From Acetobacteraceae bacterium (lineage in GTDB: Bacteria > Pseudomonadota > Alphaproteobacteria > Acetobacterales > Acetobacteraceae): 13,497 nt of DNA. Location: the NCBI GenBank assembly GCA_014377905.1, contig JACMOQ010000351.1, positions 1-13,497 on the forward strand, read 5' to 3'. Of this stretch, positions 6,921-13,265 are shown one piece after another. Position numbers and translations under genes: made by a program. How positions within the stretch are numbered: the first letter of the stretch is position 1; each line of letters opens with the position of its first letter. A model generated the notes under the pieces. The model searched no databases and had not been told where the DNA came from. It saw nothing but the letters and a program-made list of their open reading frames with translations.

Positions 6921-8456
6921 ATGCTGCGCGGCATCCTCACCATTGGCGGCTGGACCTCGGCGAGCCGGCTGCTCGGCCTGCTGCGTGAAACCTTGATCGC
7001 GGCTTTTATCGGCGTGGGCCCTTTGGCCGATGCCTTCGTGATGGCCAACCGCATCCCTAACATGTTCCGCCGCCTGTTCGGGGAAGGCGCGTTCAACGCC
7101 GCCTTCGTGCCGATGTTTGCCGAATTGCGGGCAAAGGAAGGCCAGGAAGCCGCCGAACGCTTCGCCGCCGAGGCTGCCGCCGTCATGGCGTTCTGGCTGG
7201 TCGGGATCACGGTGCTGGCTGAAATCTTCATGCCGGAAGTGCTGGCGGTGCTGATCCCTGGGTATGTCGCGGACAAGGAGGAATTCGCCCTGGTGGTGAC
7301 GCTGGCGCGGATCACCTTCCCGTATATGCCGTTGATCTGCCTCACCGCGCTGTGGTCCGGGGTGCTCAACGGCATGAACCGGTTTGCCGCCGCCGCCGCC
7401 GCCCCGGTGGTGTTCAACCTGGTGTCAATCGGCTGCATGTTGGGGTTGCGGTCCTACGTGCCGACCGTGGCCCATGCGCTGGCCTGGGGGGTCAGCGTGT
7501 CGGGGGTGTTCCAACTCGCATTGCTGATCTGGGCGGTGCGCCGCGCGGGCCTGCATTTATATCTGCCCCGGTTACGTTTGACCCAGGCGGTGCGTGGCCT
7601 GTTCGGCCGCATGGGTCCGGGGCTGGTCGGTGCGGGGATGACCCAGATCAGCCAGCAGATCGACATTATCATCATCAGCTTCCTGCCGGCGAGCACCGCA
7701 TCGGTGCTGTATTTCGCCGAACGGGTGAACCAGTTGCCGCTTGGGATCATCGGCGTATCAGTCGGCACCGCGTTGCTGCCGACCTTGTCGCGCCACATCC
7801 AGGCCGGTGAACCAGACGAGGCCAAGGCGGCTCTGAACCGGGCGCTGGAATATGCCCTGGCGCTGACCTTGCCGGCCGCCTTGGGATTGGCAGTGGCAGG
7901 CGGGCCGATCATCGCGACCTTGTATCAGCATGGCGCCTTCGATGCGGCCGCGACGATTGCGACTTCCCAGGCCTTGGCCGCCTATGCGGTGGGGTTGCCG
8001 GCGTTTGTGCTGATCAAAGTGCTAACCCCACCGTTTTTCGCCATCGGCGATACCACCACGCCATTGCGGGTGGCGCTGGTTTCGATCGCCATCAATCTGG
8101 CGCTTAATCTTGCCTTCATGCAGCCCTTGCAGCATCTTGGCCCGGCGCTTGCGTCATCAATCTCATCATGGATCAACATCGCTGTGCTCGCCGTACTTCT
8201 CCATCGCCGGGGTCTGATGGCATGGGACGCGCGCCTCAAGCGCGCCGTCCCGTTGATGGGTGCGGCCGGACTGGCGATGACGGCCGCGGTGTGGCTGGCG
8301 CAACAGGCGATCTATCAGCCGATGGCGGGGGGCTGGGTTACGCGGCTGATCGGCCTTAGCGCGGTGATCGCGGTGGGCCTGGTGACCTATGGCCTGGCCG
8401 GGCAGTTGATCGGCGCTTTCAATGTAAAGGCGTTGCGGCCAGGGCGATGGCGGTGA
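6921..8456 (+). CDS. murJ: Lipid II flippase MurJ
   Basis: The product is a 511-aa polytopic inner-membrane protein of the MOP superfamily, with about 14 hydrophobic segments along its length, as in E. coli MurJ (511 aa). It flips lipid II from the cytoplasmic to the periplasmic face for peptidoglycan synthesis. The N-terminal signature holds the charged residues needed for function: R16 and R22 (SRLLGLLRE), D37 (LADAF) and R50 in FRRLFGEGAFNAAFVP. These align with R18, R24, D39 and R52 of E. coli. Further landmarks are SQQIDIIIISFLPA with the AERVNQLPLGIIGVSVGTALLPTLS segment after it, and PAFVLIKVLTPPFFAIGDTTTP. GCGGAAT lies about 5 bases before the ATG as a plausible ribosome-binding site. 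The gene lies in the cell-envelope part of the plus-strand run. Confidence 0.98.
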   Translation: MLRGILTIGGWTSASRLLGLLRETLIAAFIGVGPLADAFVMANRIPNMFRRLFGEGAFNAAFVPMFAELRAKEGQEAAERFAAEAAAVMAFWLVGITVLAEIFMPEVLAVLIPGYVADKEEFALVVTLARITFPYMPLICLTALWSGVLNGMNRFAAAAAAPVVFNLVSIGCMLGLRSYVPTVAHALAWGVSVSGVFQLALLIWAVRRAGLHLYLPRLRLTQAVRGLFGRMGPGLVGAGMTQISQQIDIIIISFLPASTASVLYFAERVNQLPLGIIGVSVGTALLPTLSRHIQAGEPDEAKAALNRALEYALALTLPAALGLAVAGGPIIATLYQHGAFDAAATIATSQALAAYAVGLPAFVLIKVLTPPFFAIGDTTTPLRVALVSIAINLALNLAFMQPLQHLGPALASSISSWINIAVLAVLLHRRGLMAWDARLKRAVPLMGAAGLAMTAAVWLAQQAIYQPMAGGWVTRLIGLSAVIAVGLVTYGLAGQLIGAFNVKALRPGRWR

Positions 8457-8504
8457 TCCGCTTTTCCTGATCCATCCCCCAACGCTTGTCACGGAATCAA
8501 ATCG

Positions 8505-9503
8505 ATGAAACGCATCTTCTCCGGCATCCAGCCGACCGGCATCCCCCATCTTGGCAATTATTTGGGCGCAGTGCGCAACTGGGCGGCGCTGCAGAAGGAT
8601 CACGATTGCATCTACTGCGTGGTCGATCTGCACGCGATCACCCAGCCGCATGACCCGAAAACCTTGGCCGCGTCTACCCGCGAACTCGCGGCCAGCCTGA
8701 TCGCCTGCGGCATCGACCCCAAGACCAGCCTGCTGTTCCACCAGTCGGCGGTTTATGCCCATGTTCGGCTCGCCTGGATTTTCACCTGCGTCGCCCGCAT
8801 GGGCTGGTTGAACCGGATGACCCAGTTTAAGGATAAGGCCGGCAAGGACCGCGAAAACGTATCGACCGGGCTGTTCACCTACCCGAACCTGATGGCCGCC
8901 GACATTCTTGCCTATCACGCGACCGTTGTGCCGGTCGGTGACGATCAGCGCCAGCACTTGGAACTCGCCAACGACATCGCGCAGAAATTCAACTTCGATT
9001 ACGGGGTGGAATTCTTCCCGGCAATTGAGGCAATGATCATGGGGCCGGCGGCGAGGGTGATGAGCTTGCGGGACGGACTGAAGAAGATGTCGAAATCAGA
9101 TGCGTCGGCACAAAGCCGGATCGATCTGACCGACGATAGTGACACGATTTCCCAGAAGATCCGCCGCGCGAAAACCGATCCGGAGGCGCTGCCGTCCGAA
9201 GCCGCCGGCCTCGAAGGCCGCCCAGAAGCCCGCAATCTGGTCGGCATTTACGCGGCGTTGACCGATACTGACCATGACGGGGTTTTGCGCCAGTTCGGCG
9301 GCCAGGGTTTCGGCACGTTCAAGGGCGCGTTGGCCGATTTGCTGGTCGCCCATCTCGCGCCGATTGCGTCGGAAACCCAGCGTCTGTTGCAAGACCACAC
9401 CGCACTTGATGCGATCTTGCGCGATGGGGCGGCCAAGGCGGCGGCCATCGCCGAGCCGATCGTGTCGGAGGCAGAACGGCTGGTCGGGTTTTTGAAGGTG
9501 TGA
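8505..9503 (+). CDS. trpS: Tryptophan--tRNA ligase
   Basis: The product is 332 aa, typical of bacterial class Ic TrpRS. It charges tRNA-Trp with tryptophan. The HIGH-type motif is PHLGNYLG (residues 14-21), GDDQRQHLELAND starts at 145, and the KMSKS loop is at 194-198 (LKKMSKSDAS). The N-terminus KRIFSGIQPTG is the standard family opening. The gene lies 48 bases after murJ. An ACGGA ribosome-binding site ends 9 bases before the ATG. I see no tryptophan-rich leader peptide, attenuator hairpin or T-box-like structure in that gap. The stop overlaps the start of the next gene as GTGA. Confidence 0.99.
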   Translation: MKRIFSGIQPTGIPHLGNYLGAVRNWAALQKDHDCIYCVVDLHAITQPHDPKTLAASTRELAASLIACGIDPKTSLLFHQSAVYAHVRLAWIFTCVARMGWLNRMTQFKDKAGKDRENVSTGLFTYPNLMAADILAYHATVVPVGDDQRQHLELANDIAQKFNFDYGVEFFPAIEAMIMGPAARVMSLRDGLKKMSKSDASAQSRIDLTDDSDTISQKIRRAKTDPEALPSEAAGLEGRPEARNLVGIYAALTDTDHDGVLRQFGGQGFGTFKGALADLLVAHLAPIASETQRLLQDHTALDAILRDGAAKAAAIAEPIVSEAERLVGFLKV

Positions 9504-9958
9504 CCGAAATCTACATCGACGCCGATGCCTGCCCGGTGCGGGACGAAGTGTTCGGCGTGGCGACCCGGCTCGGGTTGGTGGTCCATGTGGTCAGCAACGG
9601 ATCGCGCCCGATCCGCCCGCCCGGCCTGCCCAATGTGCGAATGGTAACCGTGTCGGAAGGCGCCGACATCGCCGATGACTGGATTGCCGAGCGGATCACC
9701 GGATCGGATGTCTGCATTACCGCCGATATTCCGCTCGCCGGGCGATGCCTTGCGCGTGGGGCACAGGCGCTGTCCTATAATGGCCGCCGGTGGACCGGCG
9801 ATAACATCGGTAGCGCGCTGGCGGGCCGGGAAATCGGCCGGCATCTGCGCGAAATCGGGATGAACACTGGCGGGCCATCGCCGCTGACCAAGGCGGATCG
9901 GTCTAAGTTTTTGTCGGAGTTGGATGCGGTGCTGCGTATCGCGCTCCGGAAGTCGTAA
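9500..9958 (+). CDS. yaiI: YaiI/YqxD family protein (UPF0178)
   Basis: The product is 152 aa, the usual length of this family. The N-terminal IYIDADACPVRDE, the ADDWIAER segment and the C-terminal GGPSPLTKADRSKF are the family signatures. The acidic residues (D8, D10) and the PIN-like layout suggest a metal-dependent nuclease-like fold, but no activity is established to my knowledge. The start is GTG at 9500-9502, overlapping the trpS stop by 4 bases (GTGA), which implies coupled translation. There is no ATG before the conserved first strand. It is the last gene of the plus-strand run and ends 5 bases from the convergent ggt stop; no hairpin terminator is evident between them. Confidence 0.97.
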   Translation: MTEIYIDADACPVRDEVFGVATRLGLVVHVVSNGSRPIRPPGLPNVRMVTVSEGADIADDWIAERITGSDVCITADIPLAGRCLARGAQALSYNGRRWTGDNIGSALAGREIGRHLREIGMNTGGPSPLTKADRSKFLSELDAVLRIALRKS

Positions 9959-9963
9959 CGTAA

Positions 9964-11679
9964 TCAGTAGCCGATTGCGGCCCCCGCCGGTCGGCGCGAG
10001 TCATTGGCGCCATAAAAGAACCCCGGCCGCATGCGCCCGGACCGCGCCGCGTCGGCCGCCCCTGATACCGCAGCCGGCCGATCCTGCCCGACCGCGATGG
10101 CGGCAACCGCGCCCCACAGGCCTTGCTCGACGATTTTGTGCCCCATCGCTTCCAGCTTCGCCCGCGTATCGGGCGACAGGCCGCGGGTTTCGACGAATAT
10201 CTGATCCGGCAGCCATTGGTGATGCAGGCGCGGGGCATCGACCGCCCCCTGCAACCCCATGCCGTAATCCAGCAGGTTCAGCACCGTTGCCAGCGTGATC
10301 GTGATAATCCGCGCCCCGCCGGGCGATCCCAGCACAACCACCGGCTTGCCGTCCCGGCTGATAATGGTTGGCGCCATCGACGATAATGGCCGCTTGCCCG
10401 GTGCGATGGCGTTGGCCGCCCCTTGCACCAGCCCGAACATGTTGGGTGTGCCGACGGCCACGGTGAAATCATCCATTTCGTTGTTGAGGAAGAACCCGGT
10501 TTCCCCCGCAATCACCCCCGCGCCAAAGCCGCCATTGATGGTGGTGGTGACGGCGACCGCGTTCATTTTACTGTCGAGCACGGAATAATGCGTGGTTTCG
10601 GTCTTCTCATGCGGCGCCACGCCCGGCCGCAGATCGGCGGATTTGGTTACGCGGTCGGGCGCAATCTGCGCGCGGATCGCGGCGGCGTAGGTTTTGTCGA
10701 GCAGGCGCCCCAACGGATTGGCGACGAAATCGGGGTCGCCAAGATAGGTGTTGCGATCGAGGTAGGCGTGCCGCATTGCCTCGGCCAGCAGATGCACGCT
10801 GGCCGCGGACCGGAAGCCGAGGGCGCGCAGATCGTCGCTTTCGATGATGTTGAGGATTTCGCACATCGTCGTCCCGCCGGATGACGGTGGGGGCGCTGAA
10901 ATGAAAGCATAGCCGCGATAGGTGCAGCGCAATGGCGCGACGTCCTGGGCGCGATAGGCGGCGAAGTCGGCTTCGGTGAGGATGCCGCCATTGGCCGCCG
11001 AGGCGGCAGCAACCGCGTGTGCAACCGGGCCACGATAAAACGCGTCCGGCCCGTTGGCGGCGATGGCCGCTAAAGTTACCCCAAGATTGGTCTGCACCAG
11101 CCGATCTCCTGGCTGCAACGGGGTGCCATCCGGCCGCAGGAAGACCGCGGCGACATTGGGTTGGGCGCGAAACTTCGTCGTCGCATATTGCAGAATGTCG
11201 GTATCGCCGCGCCGTAGCACGAACCCGTCACGCGCCAGCCGGATTGCCGGTGCCATCACCGCCGCGCGCGGCATTGTGCCGTAACGTTGCAGGGCAAGAT
11301 CGAGACCGGCAACCGTGCCGGGTACCCCGACCGCCAGATAACCATTGGTGCTGGCAGCAGGACGGGGTTTGCCCGCTGCATCGAGATACATGGTCGCGTT
11401 TGCCGCCGCCGGCGCCATTTCGCGGAAATTAATGAAATGGTCGCTGCCATCCGCCAAATGAATGGTCATGAACCCGCCGCCGCCGATATTGCCGCAGCAC
11501 GGATTGACCACGGCTTCGGCGTAGCCAACCGCCACCGCGGCATCGACGGCGTTACCGCCGGCGCGCAGAATTTCGATGCCGGCCTCGGCGGCGAGGTGCT
11601 GGGCGGAGACAACCATGCCGTTGCGGGCTTCACCCGCCGGCAATGACCCCGCCCGCGCACTGCCGCACAGGACCAGCAA
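9964..11679 (-). CDS. ggt: Gamma-glutamyltranspeptidase (5' end interrupted by amber codon)
   Basis: The open frame encodes 571 aa. The enzyme is a periplasmic Ntn-hydrolase that transfers or hydrolyses the gamma-glutamyl group of glutathione and related compounds, after self-cleavage into large and small subunits. The cleavage/nucleophile site is ETTHYSV, with Thr362 the predicted nucleophile. Other landmarks are SAQHLAAEAGIEILRAGGNAVDAAVA, NIGGGGFM, SAPPPSSGGT, NGGFGAGV, NNEMDDF, PLSSMAPT and GSPGGARI. The only in-frame start that keeps part of a signal sequence is TTG at 11677-11679, giving MLVLCGSARA with no basic N-region. The codon just before it is TAG, and further upstream the frame reads MIRALA from an ATG overlapping the preceding gene's stop. 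The catalytic domain is intact, so the protein may be made but poorly exported, or the TAG may be an error. It is the last gene of the nitrile hydratase-like operon. Confidence 0.94.
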   Translation of the reverse strand: MLVLCGSARAGSLPAGEARNGMVVSAQHLAAEAGIEILRAGGNAVDAAVAVGYAEAVVNPCCGNIGGGGFMTIHLADGSDHFINFREMAPAAANATMYLDAAGKPRPAASTNGYLAVGVPGTVAGLDLALQRYGTMPRAAVMAPAIRLARDGFVLRRGDTDILQYATTKFRAQPNVAAVFLRPDGTPLQPGDRLVQTNLGVTLAAIAANGPDAFYRGPVAHAVAAASAANGGILTEADFAAYRAQDVAPLRCTYRGYAFISAPPPSSGGTTMCEILNIIESDDLRALGFRSAASVHLLAEAMRHAYLDRNTYLGDPDFVANPLGRLLDKTYAAAIRAQIAPDRVTKSADLRPGVAPHEKTETTHYSVLDSKMNAVAVTTTINGGFGAGVIAGETGFFLNNEMDDFTVAVGTPNMFGLVQGAANAIAPGKRPLSSMAPTIISRDGKPVVVLGSPGGARIITITLATVLNLLDYGMGLQGAVDAPRLHHQWLPDQIFVETRGLSPDTRAKLEAMGHKIVEQGLWGAVAAIAVGQDRPAAVSGAADAARSGRMRPGFFYGANDSRRPAGAAIGY

Positions 11680-11700
11680 CTACGCCAACGCGCGGATCAT
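11680..11700 (-). pseudogene. Severed 5' end of ggt: signal-peptide start followed by TAG
   Basis: On the minus strand ATG (11698-11700) reads M-I-R-A-L-A and then TAG (11680-11682), continuing in the same frame as LLVLCGSARAGSLPA. Without the TAG this is a standard Sec signal peptide: a basic residue at position 3, a hydrophobic core, and an A-R-A cleavage box. The ATG overlaps the alpha-subunit stop as ATGA (11697-11700), the coupling style used by the neighbouring genes. This is therefore very likely the ancestral ggt start. A single base change (for example TTG to TAG, A to T at 11681 on the plus strand) would account for the break. Confidence 0.8.
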
Positions 11701-12278
11701 TTCACCCTCGGCACCGTAATGCCGATCATGTCGCCTTCATGTACAAGTGCTGCCAGTTGCTCGGCGGACCACCCTTCGGTCCCCGCTGGCCGGCGCGGCA
11801 GCACCATCCAGCGATAATCCGCGGTGCTGTCCACCACTTCCAGCTTCATGTCATCGGGAATTGTCGTGCCAAATTCGACCAGCATGGCGCGCGGATCGCG
11901 CACCGCGCGCGCCCGATACGCCGCCGATTTGAACCAGAACGGCGGATAGCCCAGCACCGCGCGCGGATAGCAACTGCACAAGGTGCAGACCACCAGATTA
12001 TGCAACTCCGCCGTATTTTCCAACACCCCGAGCGGCGGCAGGCCGCGCATCGGCACGCCCATGGCTTCGGCCGCCAGGGTGCCGTCGCGCAGCATCAGTG
12101 CCTTATAGTCCGGGTCGGTCCAGGCGCGCGCCACCATCGCCGCGCCACGGGCGGGGGATGCTTCGTCGGTGATGCGAATGCGCTCGGCGATTTCCGCTTC
12201 AGTCGCGATGTTCTTTTCGGCCAGCAGCTTGCGGATGCCGGCCAGCAGCTTCTCCGATGGCGCTTCGAGGATGTTCAT
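11697..12278 (-). CDS. nthA: Nitrile hydratase/thiocyanate hydrolase family metal-binding (alpha/gamma) subunit
   Basis: The product is 193 aa. It carries the metal-binding claw V-C98-T-L-C101-S102-C103, in which C101 and C103 are post-translationally oxidised in the family and bind non-corrin Co(III) or Fe(III). Thr99 is the cobalt-type residue; iron enzymes have Ser. The claw continues YPRAVLGYPPFWFK. R106 stands where nitrile hydratases have Trp and, as I recall, where thiocyanate hydrolase gamma has Arg136. C-terminal PRRPAGTEGWSAEQLAALV matches both enzymes. It would hydrate a nitrile to an amide, or hydrolyse thiocyanate to COS and ammonia; the sequence alone does not decide. ATG at 12276-12278 overlaps the preceding stop as ATGA and is preferred over an upstream start at 12293. 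The symbol nthA is generic; scnC would apply if it is a thiocyanate hydrolase. Confidence 0.9.
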   Translation of the reverse strand: MNILEAPSEKLLAGIRKLLAEKNIATEAEIAERIRITDEASPARGAAMVARAWTDPDYKALMLRDGTLAAEAMGVPMRGLPPLGVLENTAELHNLVVCTLCSCYPRAVLGYPPFWFKSAAYRARAVRDPRAMLVEFGTTIPDDMKLEVVDSTADYRWMVLPRRPAGTEGWSAEQLAALVHEGDMIGITVPRVK

Positions 12279-12553
12279 GCCGCCTCCAACCAACTCTCGT
12301 ATAATTCAACCAAAACCGTGTTGTTGCCATGCTGGTCGGGCCATAACCCCGCCATCGGGAAGCGCACATGATAGAGCGGCAAAATCTGCTCTGGACGACG
12401 GAACGCCAGCGCCTCGGGGTTGGGGAAGTCGCCGAGATGGCGCACCACAACCCCTTGATGCCCGCGCAGGTAATGCGGGGTGCGGATGTGGCACGGCCCG
12501 CGCGTCTCCGGCCAGTCGAGCTTGACCCGCACTGGGGTTCCAGATGCCAGCAT
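12275..12553 (-). CDS. Nitrile hydratase beta-type subunit, C-terminal half (scnA-like)
   Basis: The product is 92 aa, equivalent to the SH3-like C-terminal domain of nitrile hydratase beta and to the alpha subunit of thiocyanate hydrolase. It opens with a GTPVRVKL strand. HIRTPHYLRGHQGVVVRHLG corresponds to the GHTRxPxYxRGxxGxV motif, whose arginine helps hold the oxidised cysteines of the metal site. FPNPEALAF, LYHVRF and LWPDQ, and the final ELYESWLEAA match the family's last strands. The residue before the HIR motif is Cys rather than the usual Gly-His pair. ATG at 12551-12553 forms TGATG with the preceding gene, so the beta subunit is cleanly split into two coupled genes, not frameshifted. 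It should pack with the 102-aa N-half and the metal subunit. Confidence 0.86.
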   Translation of the reverse strand: MLASGTPVRVKLDWPETRGPCHIRTPHYLRGHQGVVVRHLGDFPNPEALAFRRPEQILPLYHVRFPMAGLWPDQHGNNTVLVELYESWLEAA

Positions 12554-12861
12554 CAGGCGTCCTCCATCGCGGCGATCAGTTCGGCTTCGGTGATCACCCC
12601 CTGGCGCAGCAAGTGCGCGGTGATGGCGCGGATCCACCGCTGATAGTATGAAAGGCGAAGGTAGTCGGCTTCGGGAATGGCTTCGATGTTGCGGCGCAAT
12701 TCATCCACGCCCATCACCTTCTTGCCGCCGAGAATGCCCCTGATGGCATCGACGGTCCGGTCAAAATCATTCAGCGCGTGCGGTTCGGCATCCACCGCCT
12801 CGCACATAAATTTCGATACGCCGCCAAGGTCGTGCATGGCACGGGGGGTTGCTTCGCTCAT
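12553..12861 (-). CDS. Nitrile hydratase beta-type subunit, N-terminal half (scnB-like)
   Basis: The product is 102 aa, all helical, resembling the N-terminal domain of nitrile hydratase beta. MHDLGG (residues 9-14), FDRTVDAI (33-40), DELRRNIE (53-60), YLRLSYYQRWIRAI (67-80) and LLRQGVITEAEL (84-95) align in order. R56 matches the position of the conserved beta arginine (Arg52 of cobalt nitrile hydratase, by my recollection) that contacts the claw sulfinate. The N-half of beta is also homologous to nitrile hydratase activator proteins, so a chaperone role is possible. Because the C-half gene next door has no other N-half partner here, a structural role is more likely. It starts 4 bases after the NTF2-like gene and ends in TGATG with the C-half gene. 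Confidence 0.84.
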   Translation of the reverse strand: MSEATPRAMHDLGGVSKFMCEAVDAEPHALNDFDRTVDAIRGILGGKKVMGVDELRRNIEAIPEADYLRLSYYQRWIRAITAHLLRQGVITEAELIAAMEDA

Positions 12862-12865
12862 GATG

Positions 12866-13246
12866 TCAGGCCGCCCAGCTTGACCGGCCCTGGATTGCCC
12901 AGCGCCCGTCCTTGAAGGTTACGATATAAAGCGACTTATAGGACCCGATCGCCGTGCCGTCTGCCCGGAAGCGGGTGAACTGAACCCGGAAATGCACTTT
13001 GTTGGGCCCGACATCGATCGGCTCGACATAATCCCACGCGGTCCTCGCCCAGCCTTCCGACTGGCCCAGGCGTCCCCAGACCAGATTGGAGAAATCGGCC
13101 GGGGTTTCCATCACCGTCACCTTGCCGCTGTGGAAGCGGACATGCGGGAAGTGGAACCAGGTGGTGCGCAGCGCCTCGGCGTCCTCGGCGTTGAAGGCAG
13201 CCATGAAGCCGTCCATCGCAGCGCGGGCGGCGGTCAGATCATCCAT
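12866..13246 (-). CDS. NTF2-like (SnoaL/DUF4440-type) small protein
   Basis: The product is 126 aa with a cone-shaped NTF2 fold inferred from its layout: an N-terminal helix pair (AARAAMDGFMAAFNAEDAEAL), FHFPHVRFHSGKVTV, a mid-region WDYVEPIDVGPNKVHFRVQFTRF strand pair, and the closing YKSLYIVTFKDGRWAIQGRSSW. Family members are enzymes, stabilising subunits or small-ligand binders, so no reaction can be assigned. His and Trp residues (W30, H32, H35, H39) line the likely pocket. An open frame extends to 13300. ATG at 13244-13246 is chosen because AAAAAGG (complement of 13255-13261) sits 8 bases upstream and the extension overlaps the previous gene. It lies between the molybdoenzyme and the nitrile hydratase-like subunits, so a link to that pathway is inferred. 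Confidence 0.78.
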   Translation of the reverse strand: MDDLTAARAAMDGFMAAFNAEDAEALRTTWFHFPHVRFHSGKVTVMETPADFSNLVWGRLGQSEGWARTAWDYVEPIDVGPNKVHFRVQFTRFRADGTAIGSYKSLYIVTFKDGRWAIQGRSSWAA

Positions 13247-13254
13247 TGCGTTTA

Positions 13255-13261
13255 CCTTTTT
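13255..13261 (-). promoter_or_regulatory. Ribosome-binding site of the NTF2-like gene
   Basis: The minus strand reads AAAAAGG here, with 8 bases to the ATG at 13246. It is the clearest Shine-Dalgarno in this operon and decides the start against the longer frame beginning at 13300. It lies in the 19-base gap after the molybdoenzyme stop. Confidence 0.7.
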
Positions 13262-13265
13262 CCCG

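Noticed and set aside
8457..8504. trp leader/attenuator or T-box ahead of trpS
   Set aside because: The 48-base gap has no Trp-rich leader ORF, no paired hairpins and no T-box sequence; only an ordinary ribosome-binding site is seen.
11660..11679. Lipoprotein signal for GGT around the LVLCG stretch
   Set aside because: The residue before Cys is Leu, which does not fit a lipobox, and an A-R-A signal peptidase I site follows directly.
12275..12861. Possibility that the two beta halves are one nitrile hydratase beta gene broken by a frameshift
   Set aside because: The junction is a clean TGATG with a proper ATG, each half matches a full domain boundary, and the same split and order exist in thiocyanate hydrolase.
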